The translations under genes and the position numbers were made by a program. A stretch of DNA of 64,000 nt from Erythrobacter sp. SCSIO 43205 (GTDB lineage Bacteria > Pseudomonadota > Alphaproteobacteria > Sphingomonadales > Sphingomonadaceae), in contig NZ_CP063202.1 of assembly GCF_019904235.1 (NCBI RefSeq), positions 1,302,001-1,366,000 of the forward strand. The letters run 5' to 3'. Shown in pieces: positions 8,967 through 18,363 of the stretch. Numbering within the stretch: position 1 is the first letter of the stretch; every line of letters begins with the position of its first letter. A model generated the notes under the pieces. It did not search any database and had not been told where the DNA came from. It saw only the letters and a list, made by a program, of their open reading frames with translations.

Positions 8967-10684
8967 GGGCCGCCCCTTGCGTAGTAGTCGTCAATCTTCT
9001 GCTGAATGAGGATGCTGGTTTCGAGTTCGTCGGGCAGCCGCGCGGCTTCGGTGAACTCGGCGTAGACTTCGCTGAAATCCATCCGGGAAAGATCGAGCTG
9101 CGCGAACTCGTCGAGAGTGAACCCCTCGCATTGTTCTTCTTTGGGCTTGTCCCAGGGCTTGGGGAGTTGCTTGCGACCCTGTTCCTGCAGGATGCGCGAG
9201 AGCTTGCTCTCAAAGCAGCAATAGGCCTTCTTCTTGGTCAGGCAGACGCCGAGAAATTTCTTCGAACAGTATGTGCCGACATAGGCGCAGAGGCCTTGCG
9301 CATCGCGCTGGTGGAGCAGCACTTCCTCGCGGTCGCAGCCGAGCGCGACCAGCAGGCTGATCCCCGGAATGAGCGGGAAACCCTTGCCCTTACAGCAATT
9401 GAGCACGCCGAAGACCTTGGACGAGCAGGTGTTTCGGGTGCCGCGGAACAGGGTGAGCGTGTTGGGATCGAATTGTCCGCGCGCCTCGTCCATCGCATGG
9501 AGCGCGGTGACCGCATCCTTGAACTCGTCATTCGCGGTGCGCTCGATCGTCTCGCAGCTGCCGTCGATGCAATAGACATCGCCGTCGCAAACATACTGCG
9601 TGGTGTTGTCGGTATCGGGCAGCGGGCATTCGTAGATGCGCTCCCAAGTCTCGCATGGGATCTCGTCGGTGAGGCATTCCTCGCGGACAAACCGGCAGGT
9701 GCCCTGGCTTTCGATATCCGAGCAATCGGTTGCCGCTTCGCGCGAGGTGCAGGTGTAGCTGCGCTGCCATTCCCAGCAGGGCCGGGTGACCGAGACGCCA
9801 TCGACCACGCGGGTTTGTGGATCTGAATCGGTGCAAATCTCTGCGTCGAGCGTGCAGTCGCCATTGTCGGCAAAGCCCGTGCACTGGCTCTCGTCTGGAA
9901 CGGTGTCGACCGTGCTGTCGGTGGTTACCGCATAGGGCGTGTAACGGGCATCGGGCGCATCGCAGGAGATTTCGGCGATCGGATCGCCAGGCTCGGTGCA
10001 GTAGCGGGTAAACTGGTCCTGCCACCATTGCAGACATGGACCTGGGCGATAGCCGGTTATGCGGCACGAGCCGCCATCGAATGCGGAGCACCATGGAAGT
10101 CCCTGATAGATGCCGGTGTCGTTGCAGAGGTAATGCCATTGCTGGCGCTGGGTCACCTTGGCAGCGAGTGGAACCGCGCATTGGCCCGCCGACTGGTCGA
10201 TCCGCGTGCCGGTGTTGCAGGTCGCGGTGTACGTTCCCGCCGAGCCCGAGCCGGGCGGCAGGGCAACGCATTTGCCCTGGCTGCCCGAGATCTCCATGCC
10301 GCTGGTGTAGTCGAGCGGCGTCTCGTTGATCGCGAGGCTTCGCGCGATCACGTCTTCAATGTCTTGCCTGTCGAAACGCGCGCGGTTGGCGATGCTGTCG
10401 CGCATCGCGCGATAGCCCTGGTGTCCGGTGGCCGCCGCCCCGGCATTGCTCTCGATCCGGTCGGGATTATCGGCGAGCGTTTCAAGGTCGCGCACTGCGT
10501 TGCGATCATAATTGGGGAGGGTGGATGCGTTGGGCTGCGACCTGGCGGCTGCCTGCGCTTCGCTGCGCAGGCTTTCGCCAAAGGCCTTTCCCTCGGCCCG
10601 CGCGTCCTGTTGCTGCGCGGAGAGGGGCGCGGCGACGGCCAGAAAGGCAAGCAGTCCAAGGCGAAGCGATTGGGTGGGTCTCAT
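8963..10684 (-). CDS. traN: Mating-pair stabilisation outer-membrane protein TraN
   Basis: This 573-residue exported protein is very rich in cysteine: repeated C-containing segments run from about residue 130 to 510, with blocks such as CEWERIYECPLP-like repeats and CCKGKGFPL. TraN is the large outer-membrane adhesin-like protein that contacts the recipient cell and is stabilised by many disulfides. The two thioredoxin-fold proteins of this operon (TraF and the DsbC-like protein) are natural folding partners. The start overlaps trbC by four bases. Gene order and Cys pattern agree. Confidence 0.92.
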   Translation of the reverse strand: MRPTQSLRLGLLAFLAVAAPLSAQQQDARAEGKAFGESLRSEAQAAARSQPNASTLPNYDRNAVRDLETLADNPDRIESNAGAAATGHQGYRAMRDSIANRARFDRQDIEDVIARSLAINETPLDYTSGMEISGSQGKCVALPPGSGSAGTYTATCNTGTRIDQSAGQCAVPLAAKVTQRQQWHYLCNDTGIYQGLPWCSAFDGGSCRITGYRPGPCLQWWQDQFTRYCTEPGDPIAEISCDAPDARYTPYAVTTDSTVDTVPDESQCTGFADNGDCTLDAEICTDSDPQTRVVDGVSVTRPCWEWQRSYTCTSREAATDCSDIESQGTCRFVREECLTDEIPCETWERIYECPLPDTDNTTQYVCDGDVYCIDGSCETIERTANDEFKDAVTALHAMDEARGQFDPNTLTLFRGTRNTCSSKVFGVLNCCKGKGFPLIPGISLLVALGCDREEVLLHQRDAQGLCAYVGTYCSKKFLGVCLTKKKAYCCFESKLSRILQEQGRKQLPKPWDKPKEEQCEGFTLDEFAQLDLSRMDFSEVYAEFTEAARLPDELETSILIQQKIDDYYARGGP

Positions 10685-11436
10685 GGCCGCTCTCCTTCGA
10701 GGCGGCGGAGATGCATGCGTGCGAGCTGCGCGCCCGGACCGCGTCCCGAAGCAAAGGTATCGAGCACTTCGGCAACGCTGATATTGCCTGCAATGCGGTC
10801 GTGCGGCGGGATGATATCGCTGCAGTTGAACCCGTCGCAGGGGGCGAAGTCGCTCGCGATCATAACGAAGCTCGGCGCGACCTCGATATCGAAGGCGCGG
10901 AACAGGCGCGGGTCTATCCCGAGCGCACCGGCCTCGCTACCATCGCTCCAGATCGCAGCGATGCGCTTCTTGAAGCGCGCGCTGTCGCCTTGCGGGAATC
11001 CGCGCAGCACGGTGACGCCGCCGGCTCTCGAGACATCGCGCACCAGCGCCTTGAGCGATGGTTCGGGCATTCCCAGCGAAGCGAAGGCAATGAACCGGGG
11101 CGTCTCGCCCATCGCTGCCAATTCCGCATCGGCCTGAGCGCGGATCATGCCATCAAGATCGAGCGGGCCGGTATCCGCAGTCGCTTGCGCCGTTTCTGCA
11201 TAGGCTGTGCGGTTATCATAGGCCGTTTGCTGAGCGGCGCGCGCGTCTTCTGCCAGCGCATCGGCCTTGGTCCTTACCGACGTGGCGAGCGCTTCGGCAT
11301 CGGCAGTATGCTCACTGGCGCGAGCGCGGATTTCAGCAAGATCGAGTTCGGGCGAACTCTCCTGCGCAGACGCGGCGGCAAAGGCGGCGGCGGTTGCAAG
11401 GCTGATAGTGACGAGCAGGGGGAAGGCGTTTCTCAT
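10681..11436 (-). CDS. trbC: Pilus assembly protein TrbC (F-type)
   Basis: The start at 11436 (MRNAFPLL) gives a signal peptide and an ATGA overlap with the traU stop; a longer in-frame extension upstream lies inside traU and is rejected. The 251-residue product has an N-terminal coiled region and the F-type TrbC domain with thioredoxin-like signatures (RFIAFASLGMPEPSLKAL; RGFPQGD; FDIEVAPSFV). F-type TrbC is a periplasmic protein for pilus assembly and interacts with TraW. TrbC and TraW are separate genes here, as in F; in some elements they are fused. Confidence 0.9.
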   Translation of the reverse strand: MRNAFPLLVTISLATAAAFAAASAQESSPELDLAEIRARASEHTADAEALATSVRTKADALAEDARAAQQTAYDNRTAYAETAQATADTGPLDLDGMIRAQADAELAAMGETPRFIAFASLGMPEPSLKALVRDVSRAGGVTVLRGFPQGDSARFKKRIAAIWSDGSEAGALGIDPRLFRAFDIEVAPSFVMIASDFAPCDGFNCSDIIPPHDRIAGNISVAEVLDTFASGRGPGAQLARMHLRRLEGERP

Positions 11437-12446
11437 AGCGCGCAGCAATTCCTCTTGCGCCAGACGAGGTATCCCATGTCTTCGCCGATGGCGGGAATGA
11501 CCTGTCCGGGGGACTGGAAGGTGGTGGAGGCACCGATGGGCGGGCAGGCGTAACGGCCCTTGGTTGCCGGATTGGGATTGGTGGCCTGGAAGCGGTATTG
11601 CTGCTTGCGCATCACCGGCATCAGATATTTTCCGCAAAGACCTTTGGAGCCCATCGTGCCCCACGAGACGAGTTCGCGGTGGAGCTTGTAGGCAAAGCGC
11701 GAGAGCACGAGCCGCGAGGCCTGGACGTGTCCGATCGAGGCCGAGACATTGCCGTTCATCGGATACATCGAACCCTGGCAGCCTGCGCACCAGAACATTT
11801 CGTCGAGCGGCAGGTTAGCGGTCGATGCAGCGCAATCCGCCGCGCAGGCGGCGAGCGCCAGCGGGTTGGCGAAGAGAACCGCTTCGGGGTTGATGATCGC
11901 GGTAAGCTCGCTGTCCTGCCACAGCGGATCGATCTCGGAGATATAGAGGATGTCGATCGAACCCGGCTCGAGGCACAGGAAATCGGCAACGATCTCCATC
12001 CAGTAGATCAGCGGATAGGCGTACCAGTGGACGTGCCAGCTCGAATAATACTGACTCGCGCCGCCCACCGCCGAGGGACCCGAGATTGAGCGGAAGCCGA
12101 TATCGAAGCCGGGATCGAGCTTCATCCCGCCCAAATTGACGAAGCACCACGGCTTCATGCTGACATCGGCAAGCCGCACCGGCTCCCAGAACCCCATCGC
12201 GATGCCGGGCCGGAGCCCGCACAGACACACGGGCAGGTCGGGGTTGTCGGGATCGGGACGGTTGCTCGGCCAGATCTCGAGCCCGCCGACAGATATCGGG
12301 AACAGGCACGACCAGCAGATGTCGGTGATCGGATTGACGAACTGCCCGGTGCATTTGCCCGGACCGGCATCGGCTGAGGCCGGTGAGGAAAGAGCGAGCG
12401 ACAATGCCGCTGTAACGAGGATGAGGAAGGCGCGGATGCTGCTCAT
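11433..12446 (-). CDS. traU: Conjugal transfer protein TraU
   Basis: A 337-residue exported protein with about a dozen cysteines and the TraU family opening after the signal peptide (CTGQFVNPITDICWSCLFPI). In F, TraU is needed for DNA transfer more than for pilus formation and belongs to the TraF/H/U/W/TrbI interaction group. It overlaps traW (upstream) and trbC (downstream) by four bases each. The length is normal for the family. Confidence 0.93.
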   Translation of the reverse strand: MSSIRAFLILVTAALSLALSSPASADAGPGKCTGQFVNPITDICWSCLFPISVGGLEIWPSNRPDPDNPDLPVCLCGLRPGIAMGFWEPVRLADVSMKPWCFVNLGGMKLDPGFDIGFRSISGPSAVGGASQYYSSWHVHWYAYPLIYWMEIVADFLCLEPGSIDILYISEIDPLWQDSELTAIINPEAVLFANPLALAACAADCAASTANLPLDEMFWCAGCQGSMYPMNGNVSASIGHVQASRLVLSRFAYKLHRELVSWGTMGSKGLCGKYLMPVMRKQQYRFQATNPNPATKGRYACPPIGASTTFQSPGQVIPAIGEDMGYLVWRKRNCCAL

Positions 12447-13075
12447 GGCTGGGCCTTTCGGGGCGGCAGCGCGATCTCGCTCACTTCGAGGACGCGCCCG
12501 TTCTGGCGCACGCGCGCGGGGACGGCCTTGATGCCAAATTTCTCGGTGAGCTTTCCGCGCTGGTCGAAATAGAAGCGGCGCTGGCGGGCCTTCATCAGCT
12601 CGAGCGGTGCGCCTTTCACGAGGATCAGCTTGGCATTGGCGTCCTGTCTCAGTGCCCAGCGGATCTGCGCCGGATCATCGCCGTCGAGGAACAGGAGGTC
12701 GGAACGTAGCTTGACGCTGTCGAGCGGATTGACCTGCGTTCCGGCAGCATGGATCAGTTCGCCTTTGGCGCCGCGGATATCGGCGGCAAGCGTGATCGTC
12801 GGATCGAACGGCCAGCTGCGATTTTCGCTCGCGCGGATCAGGCCGCCGACTGGGTCAGGCCGGTTGACCCGCGCGATGGTGCGTCGCTTCAATTCCTGGT
12901 TGAGCCGGGCAGTCTCGCCCGAGGCTTCCATTGCGGTGAGGCGCGAATGTATTTGTTCCAAGAGGTCGCGCTCGATGACCGGGAAGACCGCGCCGCGTTG
13001 ACCATAGTCGCGTGCCTGAAGGCTTGCCGGGAGTGCAGCGAGGAGAAGTGCACCCAGCGGAAGGAGGGAACGCAT
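12443..13075 (-). CDS. traW: Conjugal pilus assembly protein TraW
   Basis: The start at 13075 (MRSLLPLG) gives a normal signal peptide and a TGATG junction with the previous gene; a longer frame upstream lacks support. The 210-residue periplasmic protein carries the TraW pattern (DYGQRGAVFPVIERDLLEQI at the mature N-terminus; a later YFDQRGKLTEKFGIKAVPA segment). TraW works with TrbC in F-pilus assembly. The operon context is exact for the family. Confidence 0.9.
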   Translation of the reverse strand: MRSLLPLGALLLAALPASLQARDYGQRGAVFPVIERDLLEQIHSRLTAMEASGETARLNQELKRRTIARVNRPDPVGGLIRASENRSWPFDPTITLAADIRGAKGELIHAAGTQVNPLDSVKLRSDLLFLDGDDPAQIRWALRQDANAKLILVKGAPLELMKARQRRFYFDQRGKLTEKFGIKAVPARVRQNGRVLEVSEIALPPRKAQP

Positions 13076-13581
13076 CACAGGATCGCCCTCCCGCTGCCGA
13101 GGATTTGCCCGCGACACACGAGCCCGATCTCTGCGTAGCGGCTGTCGAGGCCGCGCGGATGGCCCGTTCCGGTGTAGTAGCAATTGTCCGGTATCGCGCC
13201 TTCGGGACCGCGCGTGAGCGGAATGCCAAGGCGGGTGACCTCAAGCCGCGTCGCGACCTTCTTGCCATTGATGAACACTCCATCGTCCTCGTGGCGCACG
13301 ATATCGCCGGGCATGCCCAGCACGCGCTTGCCGAACATTTGCGGTGCTTGACCGAAATGTGTCTCGACGAGTTCGCTTCGCGGCGGCTCGAAGAATATCA
13401 GGCTACCGCGCGCGATTGGTGCCTTTTTATCGAGCCAGAAAGCCCAGTTGGGGAGGCTCGGGCTGGCATTGATGAGGAAGGCGTGGTCCTTGCTGAAAGC
13501 ATCGAGCGGTGCCCAAGCAAAAGGCAGCAGGACGAGGCCGGACAGAAGCAAGGGGCGGCGCAAGCGGAGTGGCAGTCTCAT
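13075..13581 (-). CDS. S26-family signal peptidase (TraF of RP4 type)
   Basis: This 168-residue membrane-anchored peptidase has one N-terminal hydrophobic segment, a probable catalytic Ser42 in NASPSLPNW and Lys85 in GKRVLGMPGD. RP4 TraF-type peptidases process conjugative pilins, and this gene takes the usual slot between trbI and traW in many non-F members of the F family. Its likely substrate is the pilin at 21293-21619. Catalytic residues are assigned from motif spacing; the substrate is inferred. Confidence 0.85.
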   Translation of the reverse strand: MRLPLRLRRPLLLSGLVLLPFAWAPLDAFSKDHAFLINASPSLPNWAFWLDKKAPIARGSLIFFEPPRSELVETHFGQAPQMFGKRVLGMPGDIVRHEDDGVFINGKKVATRLEVTRLGIPLTRGPEGAIPDNCYYTGTGHPRGLDSRYAEIGLVCRGQILGSGRAIL

Positions 13582-13973
13582 GGCTGCTCTCCATCTTCGA
13601 GTGTCTTGGGATCAAGCTTTTGGGCGATACGGCGCTCGAGTTCGGGGGTCGCATCTTCGGCGGCCCCTGCAAGAACCGCTTCTGCCATCAGCAGCACGCG
13701 GCCATCGTTCCCCATCTCGGCAACCGCGTTTTCCGCAGCCTGGAGGTAGGCAAGGCTTGCGGCCTGAACCGCTGCCGGATCGGCATCGGCGCGCGCGGCC
13801 TCCTCGACGAAGCTTCCGATGGTTTCGGCGAGGCGGACGGTGACGATGCGCTGCTCAGGAGAGCTGGCGATCTCGCGCGTCACCCAGGCGCCCCAGAGCA
13901 GCGCCGCAACCAGGGCTGCGGTGGCTACCAGTTTGAGAGCGAGCGAATGCGAAGTGTGGACCTGATCAGACAT
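13578..13973 (-). CDS. trbI: TrbI-like inner-membrane protein (F-type)
   Basis: The start at 13973 is chosen because AAGGAG lies 9 bases upstream. The product is 131 residues with one N-terminal membrane span (about 10-30) and a periplasmic helical region. F-type TrbI influences pilus retraction and outgrowth. Sequence similarity in this small family is low, so the call rests on size, topology and position between traC and the peptidase/traW genes. It overlaps the preceding gene by 8 bases. Confidence 0.72.
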   Translation of the reverse strand: MSDQVHTSHSLALKLVATAALVAALLWGAWVTREIASSPEQRIVTVRLAETIGSFVEEAARADADPAAVQAASLAYLQAAENAVAEMGNDGRVLLMAEAVLAGAAEDATPELERRIAQKLDPKTLEDGEQP

Positions 13974-14370
13974 GGGCAGGGTCTCCTTCATTGAGGCGGC
14001 GATCGAGACGGCGCAGGAAGGCGGGCATGCGCAGCAAGGCAAGGCCTCCGGCGGCAATGAGGAATGCGATCTGGAGGTCCTGCGCAAAGAAGCGGCGCGC
14101 GATCGGTTCGGCGGTGTGGTAATGGTCGGCGAGGTTGCCGAGCTGAGCGAAAAGCAATCCCAGGTCCCAGCCTGCTACAGCCAAAAACACGAACAGCGGC
14201 AGGCCGAGGACCAGAAGAAGCGTGGTAACTGCGAAGCCTGTAGTTTCGATCAGAACGAGACAGGTGCCCTGAAACAGCTCCAGCCAGTCGATGGGTTGAC
14301 GATCAGGCCTTGCCGTCATTGGTGTCGGGAGCGGGACGCGGTCTACGAGCGTGGTGGTTTCGAGCGCCAT
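13966..14370 (-). CDS. Two- to three-span membrane protein of the transfer operon, unknown
   Basis: A 134-residue protein with hydrophobic segments around residues 40-65 and 98-115 and a basic C-terminus. Its ATG overlaps the traC stop, and its own stop lies inside trbI, so it is certainly translated with the operon. F-type operons often have one non-conserved gene in this slot. No named family recognised. It may be an accessory of the TraC ATPase or of TrbI; both are guesses from position. Confidence 0.65.
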   Translation of the reverse strand: MALETTTLVDRVPLPTPMTARPDRQPIDWLELFQGTCLVLIETTGFAVTTLLLVLGLPLFVFLAVAGWDLGLLFAQLGNLADHYHTAEPIARRFFAQDLQIAFLIAAGGLALLRMPAFLRRLDRRLNEGDPAHV

Positions 14371-16919
14371 TATGCAGCTCCTTCCACACCTGCGACCAGC
14401 GCGACCGCGCGCTCCAGTGGCATCCCGCTTTCGACATGGCGGTGGATCTCGGCATAGGTGTCGGGATCGGAGGAGAAGATGGTTGCCGAGAGCGGATCGA
14501 GCACGAGCCGTCCGACGGCCTCCATCTCCGGACCTTTCAGATAGATCTCGCTGTATTCGGTGCCCGAGCGCTTCAGGCTGCGGATCAGCGTCTCGGTCCG
14601 GTCGTCCATGTCGAGCCGCGCTTCCTTGCGGAAATCGGCAATGGTCTCGGGCTTCTGCTGGAGCACCAGCATCCAGTCGCTGTTTTCAAGCGCGGCGCGC
14701 GCGCCATCGGACTTGTAATAGTCGTTCAAGGACTGAGTGGCGGTCGCAAGCGCGCCGCCATATTTGCGCGCGGTGCGGGCGTAGGTCTCGACGAACTCTC
14801 CCATCGAGCCGCCCTTGAGCATGGCCCAGGCTTCATCGATCAGCAGCAGTTTCTTGGTCGCGCGCGAGCTGCGCGTCATCGCCTGGCCGGTCATGAACAT
14901 GATCGCCGAGAGGACGACGCTTCTGAGTTCCTCGCGGCTCGCAAGGTCGCTCATCTCGAACACGGTAAAATCGTCTTCGAGCGCGAAACTTGCTTTTCCC
15001 GAGAAGAACCCGGCATAGCTCCCACCGCGGCAGAAGGGCGCGATCGCGGTGGCGAGATCTTTGCCCGCCTCGTTGTCGCTAGAATGGAGGGCATGCGCGA
15101 CATCGTCGATCGCGCCGCCGCTGCCGAGCGCTTCCCACACCTGCGTCACCGCCCGGTCGATGAGGCCGCGTTCGGTGTCCGAGGGTGCTGCACTCGGCCG
15201 TGCCATCTGGCCGACGATCGCCTTGATCATCGCAAAGCAATCGAGCCGGTAATCCTCGTCCTCATGCGCGCGGGCATCATCGACCATCGAGAAGGGGTTC
15301 AATGAGAAGCCCGAGGCAAGCGTGAACTCGACGAAGCGGCCACCCTGCAATTTGACCGAATGCTCAAAGCTGCGCCCGTCATCGATCACGACAACCTTGG
15401 CGCCGGCACCGCGCAAGGCAGTGCACAGCTCCTGCAGCAGCACCGACTTACCCGAGCCAGACTTCCCGCAGATCGCGATGTTGTGGTTGCCTGCCTTGTT
15501 TTCGAAGGGCGACCAGAAGAAAGGCTGGCCGCGTCGTCCAAGCAGCAGCAGATGCGGGATCTCGCCGCCCAGATATTCGCCCTGCATCGGCGCGATGTTG
15601 GCAGCCGTGGTCGACAGCATGGTCCGAAAGCGCTTGAGGCGCGCCATGTCGTGGACGAGCCCGTCGGCAAGGCTCAGGGGGAAGGCGGCGACGAGACCCT
15701 GCAATTGCAGGAAACGCTCGTCGGAAATGTCCCATCCGGCCGCCTTGTAGATCGCCTTGACCGTGCGCTCATGCGCATCGCCTTCGCCGAGCGGTGAAAT
15801 GGTGGTGAGGCCGTAGAAGAGCTTGACCAGCTTCTTGCCCGCCTGGAGTTCGGCCTGGACGTGCTTCCACTCCGCCGATTGCTCGGAAAGCCTTGGCAGG
15901 AAGCGCGCGCTCTTGGTCTCCGAAAGGCTGGTGGTGCGCATGAATTTGTAGCCTGCGCGCGCTGCTGCCGCTTCCTGGTCGGGATAGTGCAGGCACAGCA
16001 TGGTTGCGGCGGGGCATGGGAAGCGCAGCTTGTCGGTGAACATATCGCCGATGAGCCGCGCGCACTCCCATGGCGCCCAGCGCTCGGGGGTCGAGCGCAC
16101 GCCGTAATGGCGCACATCGAAGCGGTCAGGATAGCACTCGCCCATTTGCGGCACGCCATCGCGCGTGCGCCCGGTCTCGCGGAAACGCTCGGTGCGCAGG
16201 ATCAGGCGGTCGTCCTCGACTTCGAGTTCGATGTCGCGGCGGATCGCCTGTTGATCGAGCGTGTCTTCGCGGTTCCAGTGCGTGCGTTCGGGTTCACGCG
16301 CTGTGGTTGGCGAGGTCAGTTCATCGACCAGTTCGAGCAGACCCGCCGGTTCGAGAGCGTTCGACGCGAGCCCCAAAGAATTGAGCATCCCCATGAGCCC
16401 GTCGCGGCATTCGGTGAGCTCTGCGTCGTTGACATGGCCCGGAACCGGGACGCCCAGCGAGACGATCAGGCGGACATGGCGCGCGTGGAACGGCGCATGC
16501 GCAGAGCCCGATTGCCACACGAGATCGTAGAGCCGGTTGGTGCGTGCTTTCGCAATGGCTTCGTAGATGCCGCCCTGTTCGTAGCGCGGCGCGAACCAGG
16601 GTCCAACGATCGCGCCGATACGCGGGGAAGCAAAGTTCAGGACTTGCAGGCACGCGCCTTGTGGCAGGCTCTCGGAAAAGAACTGGCCAAGTATCTCGCC
16701 GGTGCGCTCGTCCGCACCGATCAGCGGGGTCACCTCGAGCACAAAGCCTTTCGAATGCGCGTTGCGATAAAGACCGGGGCCCTCATCGTAGACGCGATAG
16801 GGCAGCCAGTCTGACAGCATGTCGAGCGAGAAGTGCGCTTGGGGATGGTCGGCGCGCTTGGCGTCGCCGAACACTCCGGAGAGCAGCGCATCGCGCGCGG
16901 AAGCAAGCGAGAGATTCAT
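14370..16919 (-). CDS. traC: Type IV secretion ATPase TraC (VirB4 family)
   Basis: The 849-residue cytoplasmic/peripheral ATPase shows Walker A CGKSGSGKSVLLQEL (about residue 470) and Walker B KLLLIDEAWAML (about 690). The N-terminal TraC_F domain fills the first 400 residues. It powers pilus assembly and substrate transfer and is the most conserved component of this system. Length and motif order are normal, so the machine is probably intact. The stop overlaps the next gene and the start overlaps traV by four bases. Confidence 0.95.
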   Translation of the reverse strand: MNLSLASARDALLSGVFGDAKRADHPQAHFSLDMLSDWLPYRVYDEGPGLYRNAHSKGFVLEVTPLIGADERTGEILGQFFSESLPQGACLQVLNFASPRIGAIVGPWFAPRYEQGGIYEAIAKARTNRLYDLVWQSGSAHAPFHARHVRLIVSLGVPVPGHVNDAELTECRDGLMGMLNSLGLASNALEPAGLLELVDELTSPTTAREPERTHWNREDTLDQQAIRRDIELEVEDDRLILRTERFRETGRTRDGVPQMGECYPDRFDVRHYGVRSTPERWAPWECARLIGDMFTDKLRFPCPAATMLCLHYPDQEAAAARAGYKFMRTTSLSETKSARFLPRLSEQSAEWKHVQAELQAGKKLVKLFYGLTTISPLGEGDAHERTVKAIYKAAGWDISDERFLQLQGLVAAFPLSLADGLVHDMARLKRFRTMLSTTAANIAPMQGEYLGGEIPHLLLLGRRGQPFFWSPFENKAGNHNIAICGKSGSGKSVLLQELCTALRGAGAKVVVIDDGRSFEHSVKLQGGRFVEFTLASGFSLNPFSMVDDARAHEDEDYRLDCFAMIKAIVGQMARPSAAPSDTERGLIDRAVTQVWEALGSGGAIDDVAHALHSSDNEAGKDLATAIAPFCRGGSYAGFFSGKASFALEDDFTVFEMSDLASREELRSVVLSAIMFMTGQAMTRSSRATKKLLLIDEAWAMLKGGSMGEFVETYARTARKYGGALATATQSLNDYYKSDGARAALENSDWMLVLQQKPETIADFRKEARLDMDDRTETLIRSLKRSGTEYSEIYLKGPEMEAVGRLVLDPLSATIFSSDPDTYAEIHRHVESGMPLERAVALVAGVEGAA

Positions 16920-17497
16920 CGCGCCTCTCCTTCGGGCGTAACAGGGTGGGGCACCCGGCCGGGGGAGGGGGGACGGCCAGGTGCCCCGGGTACCGGCGCT
17001 GAAGCGCCGGGCAGCTCCGGCGAACCCTGGGAGGGGATGACCAGGACGTCCGGAAGCTGCTGGGGGAGGGAAGAAGAAACGGTGTCGGCGCCAGTTGCGT
17101 CGCCGGTGTCGGAAGTGTCGGGCGAGTTCTGACTGGTGCGGCCGAGCGCGCGCAGGACATCGCCGGTCGAAAGCGGGGCTCGCCAGCTCGATGCAGATTT
17201 CTCTGCAAGGGGCACGTGGACCACGCGCGCTTCGTGCTCGCGCCCGTTCGCGTCACGCCAGGCTGCGAGAACGACGCGCAAGGTGCGACCATTCGTAGCT
17301 AGCGTGGAAGAAGCCTTCGTGCCCTGTGGTTGCAAGGCTTTCGTCGCCTGCTCGTCGATCGCAGAGGTAGGTGCGCAGCTACCTTCGGGTGCGCGGCAGG
17401 CGAAATCGCCTTTGACGTTGCTGCCGAGCGTCGTGCAGCCGCCGATTGTCAAAGCAAGGCTTGTCAGCGCGCCGAGTTTGATGAGGCGCGGGCTCAT
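16916..17497 (-). CDS. traV: Outer-membrane lipoprotein TraV
   Basis: A 193-residue protein with a clear lipobox (LTIGGC, Cys21) and the Cys pair typical of TraV (FACRAPEGSC). The C-terminal third is Pro/Gly-rich low complexity. TraV is VirB7-like: it anchors the TraK-TraB core complex in the outer membrane. The Pro-rich tail is encoded by a run of G/C-rich sequence at about 16930-17030. Overlaps on both sides are four bases. Confidence 0.9.
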   Translation of the reverse strand: MSPRLIKLGALTSLALTIGGCTTLGSNVKGDFACRAPEGSCAPTSAIDEQATKALQPQGTKASSTLATNGRTLRVVLAAWRDANGREHEARVVHVPLAEKSASSWRAPLSTGDVLRALGRTSQNSPDTSDTGDATGADTVSSSLPQQLPDVLVIPSQGSPELPGASAPVPGAPGRPPSPGRVPHPVTPEGEAR

Positions 17498-18363
17498 TGT
17501 TCAGTTCCCGGCTTGGCGCCTGCGAACTTCTTCAGCGTTGCCGCATCGCGGTAGCCGTGGAGGACTGCGCCGTCGCTCGCGCGCACAATCACCGGGGTTC
17601 CGGCAAAGCCATTGGCACGCGCGAAGGCTTCGTTGGCATCGAGCGCCTCGCCAGCGTCGCAATCGGCCTGGGCCGAAGGTGCGCGCCCGGCATAGGCAGC
17701 ATGGAGCGCCCTTGCCTTGTCCTTGGCGCAGAGCACGCCTTCAGACATTCGCCGGCTCGATGCGCCGAAGATCGAGATCGGGCGCTCCTCGACCAGCACG
17801 CCGGCCTTTTCGAGCTCGCCGGTCAGCCGCTGGCAATAGCCGCATTGGAAATCGGAGAAGACAACGAGACGCGGCCCTTTGCGGTTGCCCCAGACGACCG
17901 CGCCATCCTTGGGCAGGCCTGAGAGGTCCACCCTGGTTTTCGCGGGCGAGGTTCGCGGTTCGGGAGAACGCGTCTCCGCACGGCCTGCCGCCCGCGCTGC
18001 CCCGGCAGCGAGCAGGTCCGGATTGAGCTCGAGCAGCCGAGCGGCAGTGACGTCGCGACGCTCTTCGAGGTCGTAGAGACGCCCGACGAAAAGATAGCGG
18101 GCGGCCTCGTCGATATAGAACAGGCTCTCGCCCGAGACGACTTCGCACCACGGCGCGAATGTCGTGCAGTCGAGCGCGTCGATCGGCGTCTTGGGCAGGC
18201 GCAACTTCAAGGCCTGTGCGACATCACGCGCAATAGCAGCCTGAGCCGGCATGGCGGTGACCACCGCAACGCCGCTGGTAAGCAGCGCCGCTGCGCTGGC
18301 TGCGGCAAGCGAGAGGTGGGCGAAGCGGGACTTCAGACCCGGCCGGAATTCGTTAAAGTTCAT
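17494..18363 (-). CDS. DsbC-like disulfide isomerase of the transfer operon
   Basis: The start at 18363 gives a 289-residue protein with a signal-type N-terminus and an ATGA overlap with traB. Domains: an N-terminal DsbC-like dimerisation region (about 45-110, YFIDEAARYLFVGRLYDL-type segment), a Pro-rich linker, and a thioredoxin-fold domain with CGYC at residues 174-177. DsbC proteins shuffle wrong disulfides in the periplasm. Clients here are likely the Cys-rich TraN and TraU. It follows traB and precedes traV, the usual position in mobile F-like systems outside the F plasmid. Confidence 0.9.
   Translation of the reverse strand: MNFNEFRPGLKSRFAHLSLAAASAAALLTSGVAVVTAMPAQAAIARDVAQALKLRLPKTPIDALDCTTFAPWCEVVSGESLFYIDEAARYLFVGRLYDLEERRDVTAARLLELNPDLLAAGAARAAGRAETRSPEPRTSPAKTRVDLSGLPKDGAVVWGNRKGPRLVVFSDFQCGYCQRLTGELEKAGVLVEERPISIFGASSRRMSEGVLCAKDKARALHAAYAGRAPSAQADCDAGEALDANEAFARANGFAGTPVIVRASDGAVLHGYRDAATLKKFAGAKPGTEQ

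Noticed and set aside
10028..11137. Open frame of about 370 codons antisense to traN and trbC
   Set aside because: Overlaps two well-identified genes, low-complexity Arg/Gly/Ala translation, no ribosome site.
15861..16814. 317-codon frame antisense to traC
   Set aside because: traC carries Walker A and B motifs in the other strand; this frame has no recognisable domain.
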